A stretch of DNA of 64,000 nucleotides from JACCXG01 sp963785755. GTDB taxonomy: Bacteria > Acidobacteriota > Vicinamibacteria > Vicinamibacterales > 2-12-FULL-66-21. The notes below the pieces were generated by a model. The model was given only the letters and a program-made list of their open reading frames with translations, made no database searches and was not told the DNA's origin. The stretch's first letter is position 1, and each line of letters starts with the position of its first letter. The stretch lies in assembly GCA_963785755.1 (NCBI GenBank), contig CAWAXG010000002.1, positions 186,001 through 250,000 of the forward strand, written 5' to 3'. The position numbers were made by a program, and so were the translations under genes. This document shows, piece by piece, positions 63,037 through 64,000 of this stretch.

Positions 63037-64000
63037 TTACCGCTCGCGGATCCTGCGCACGATGGCGCGCGCGAGGTCCAACCGCACTTTCTCGTACGGA
63101 TCGCCCGTCTCTGGATAACTGACGCGGTCGCCGGCGTCCGAGAACACCCGGGGGACGATGGCGGTGAGGGCGTCGCGCACCGCATCCTCCAGACCGAGCT
63201 TCCGGGCAAGCGTCAGATACTGGTGATCCTGCAGTCCGCGGCGGAAGTTCGCCAGCTGGATGGTCGCCACCGGACCGGGGATTCCGCGATCCTCGTCCGG
63301 GTGCAGCCGCTCCTCACCCGGATAGATCAACACGCCGTCGCCATGGATGAAGCCCTTGTCGTCGGGCGACCGGTTCCCCTCCTTCCGATTGTCGAACGTG
63401 ATGCTGTCGGCCCACACGTTCTGGTCGCGCTCCCCCTGCTTTTGTGAATTGTGTCGCCAGTGCACGGCGTGCCAGTAGAAGTAGACGCGCACGTCGTGCT
63501 TGAAGGCCGCCCAGATCGTGGCGCGCGGGTCGGTGGCCGGCGCGTCGATGGTGATGGCGCCGCCAGCCGGCCGGCCGCCGTTGTAGAACCAGTACTCGCG
63601 GCCGCGAGAGCGTTCGCTGGCGACGCGATCGAGCTTGAAGCCTTTCGGCCCGGAGCACCAGATGTCGATGGCCGGGTCCAGCGGCTCGACATACGTGCTC
63701 GTCACGAGGGTCGGCAGCGATCGACCCGGCCCGGGGTTCGAATGGATGTTCTCGGCCAGCTGGCGGATGTGCTCGTACTCCGCTGCCCGCGGCTCGTCCG
63801 GCATGTAGAGAAACGTGATCGCGCGCGGCAGCGTGGCGCGCACGAACGTCATCCATGAATCGCTCTGCGCCCACGCACTGGCGCGGTCGTCGAACCCGCG
63901 GCCCGGTCCGTAGAACGTGCGGGGCGCGATGACGTTGCCCACGCCTTCCCCGGGACCGTCGTACCTGGCTTCGCGCGTGAAATCCGATCCCGAAAAGCGT
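63037..64000 (-). CDS. DUF4091-domain glycosidase-like protein, C-terminal part (cut by window edge)
   Basis: The frame stays open to the right edge, so 321 C-terminal residues are visible and the GTG at 63942 is not the start (YDGPGEGVGNV continues across it). Recognisable are the end of a barrel with an aromatic active-site stretch (YFYWHAVHWRHNSQ, about 170-183), GVLIYPGEE and a C-terminal helical segment IQLANFRRGLQDHQYLTLAR, which matches the typical end of DUF4091 proteins. These resemble family GH glycosidases and are often secreted. Substrate unknown. It is convergent with the hybrid kinase gene. Confidence 0.75.
   Translation of the reverse strand, partial: RFSGSDFTREARYDGPGEGVGNVIAPRTFYGPGRGFDDRASAWAQSDSWMTFVRATLPRAITFLYMPDEPRAAEYEHIRQLAENIHSNPGPGRSLPTLVTSTYVEPLDPAIDIWCSGPKGFKLDRVASERSRGREYWFYNGGRPAGGAITIDAPATDPRATIWAAFKHDVRVYFYWHAVHWRHNSQKQGERDQNVWADSITFDNRKEGNRSPDDKGFIHGDGVLIYPGEERLHPDEDRGIPGPVATIQLANFRRGLQDHQYLTLARKLGLEDAVRDALTAIVPRVFSDAGDRVSYPETGDPYEKVRLDLARAIVRRIRER

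Overview
The window looks like a piece of a high-GC Acidobacteriota chromosome, probably a Vicinamibacteria-type (subdivision 6) soil lineage. This is inferred from gene content, not from a marker gene: there is no rRNA or tRNA here. The clues are three long ADOP-type permeases (acidobacterial duplicated orphan permeases), one with its PadR regulator; three Oar-like TonB-dependent receptors that start with a carboxypeptidase-regulatory domain; many Tat-exported metabolic enzymes; a PQQ dehydrogenase and a PQQ-repeat propeller protein; and few operons outside 8.7-16.2 kb.

Layout. 0-3 kb: the end of one Nramp-like transporter, a secreted alpha/beta hydrolase and a second, divergent Nramp-like transporter. 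3-8.5 kb: an ADOP permease, a VOC protein with a lysine-rich tail and a secreted protein of unknown function. 8.7-16.2 kb: a tight co-directional run of RidA, SelA-like PLP enzyme, DUF362 protein, PQQ-repeat propeller, ApbE and an unknown secreted protein. It ends in a lipoprotein with an RNase A-like toxin domain followed by a CdiI-type immunity gene. 16.4-21.1 kb: a TIM-barrel/ThuA protein, a wrecked Ser/Thr kinase and a gamma-glutamyltransferase. 21.3-40.8 kb: a nutrient-scavenging region with a beta-helix protein, two amidohydrolase/deacetylase paralogues, three TonB receptors, a second SelA-like enzyme and a sugar-phosphate-isomerase-like protein. 40.9-49.6 kb: housekeeping genes, namely a Mug glycosylase overlapping an EVE protein, an M2 peptidase, an ABC-F ATPase, a tiny basic protein, GlgB and a glutaredoxin-like membrane protein. 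49.8-55.9 kb: PadR with two ADOP permeases. 56.2-64 kb: a PQQ dehydrogenase, a sigma-54 activator, an ABM-domain protein, a hybrid sensor kinase and a partial DUF4091 protein.

The most unusual aspect is the intergenic DNA. At least six families of degenerate 7-8 bp tandem repeats fill the gaps. Many are arranged as two inverted arms that could fold into long hairpins, and copies of one family share non-repeat flanks or cores, so they behave like dispersed non-coding elements. Unit motifs are TTCARGGG, ACGTGCT, GATCGGT, GAGTCCC, TTGGGAG and CACGACGG.

Caution: several otherwise well conserved genes carry single-base frameshifts (near 9,580; 10,500; 16,470; 20,520-20,615; 24,582; 37,003; 38,070). 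This fits a draft or metagenome assembly with indel errors at least as well as true pseudogenes. Only the kinase at 18.3-19.3 kb looks genuinely decayed.
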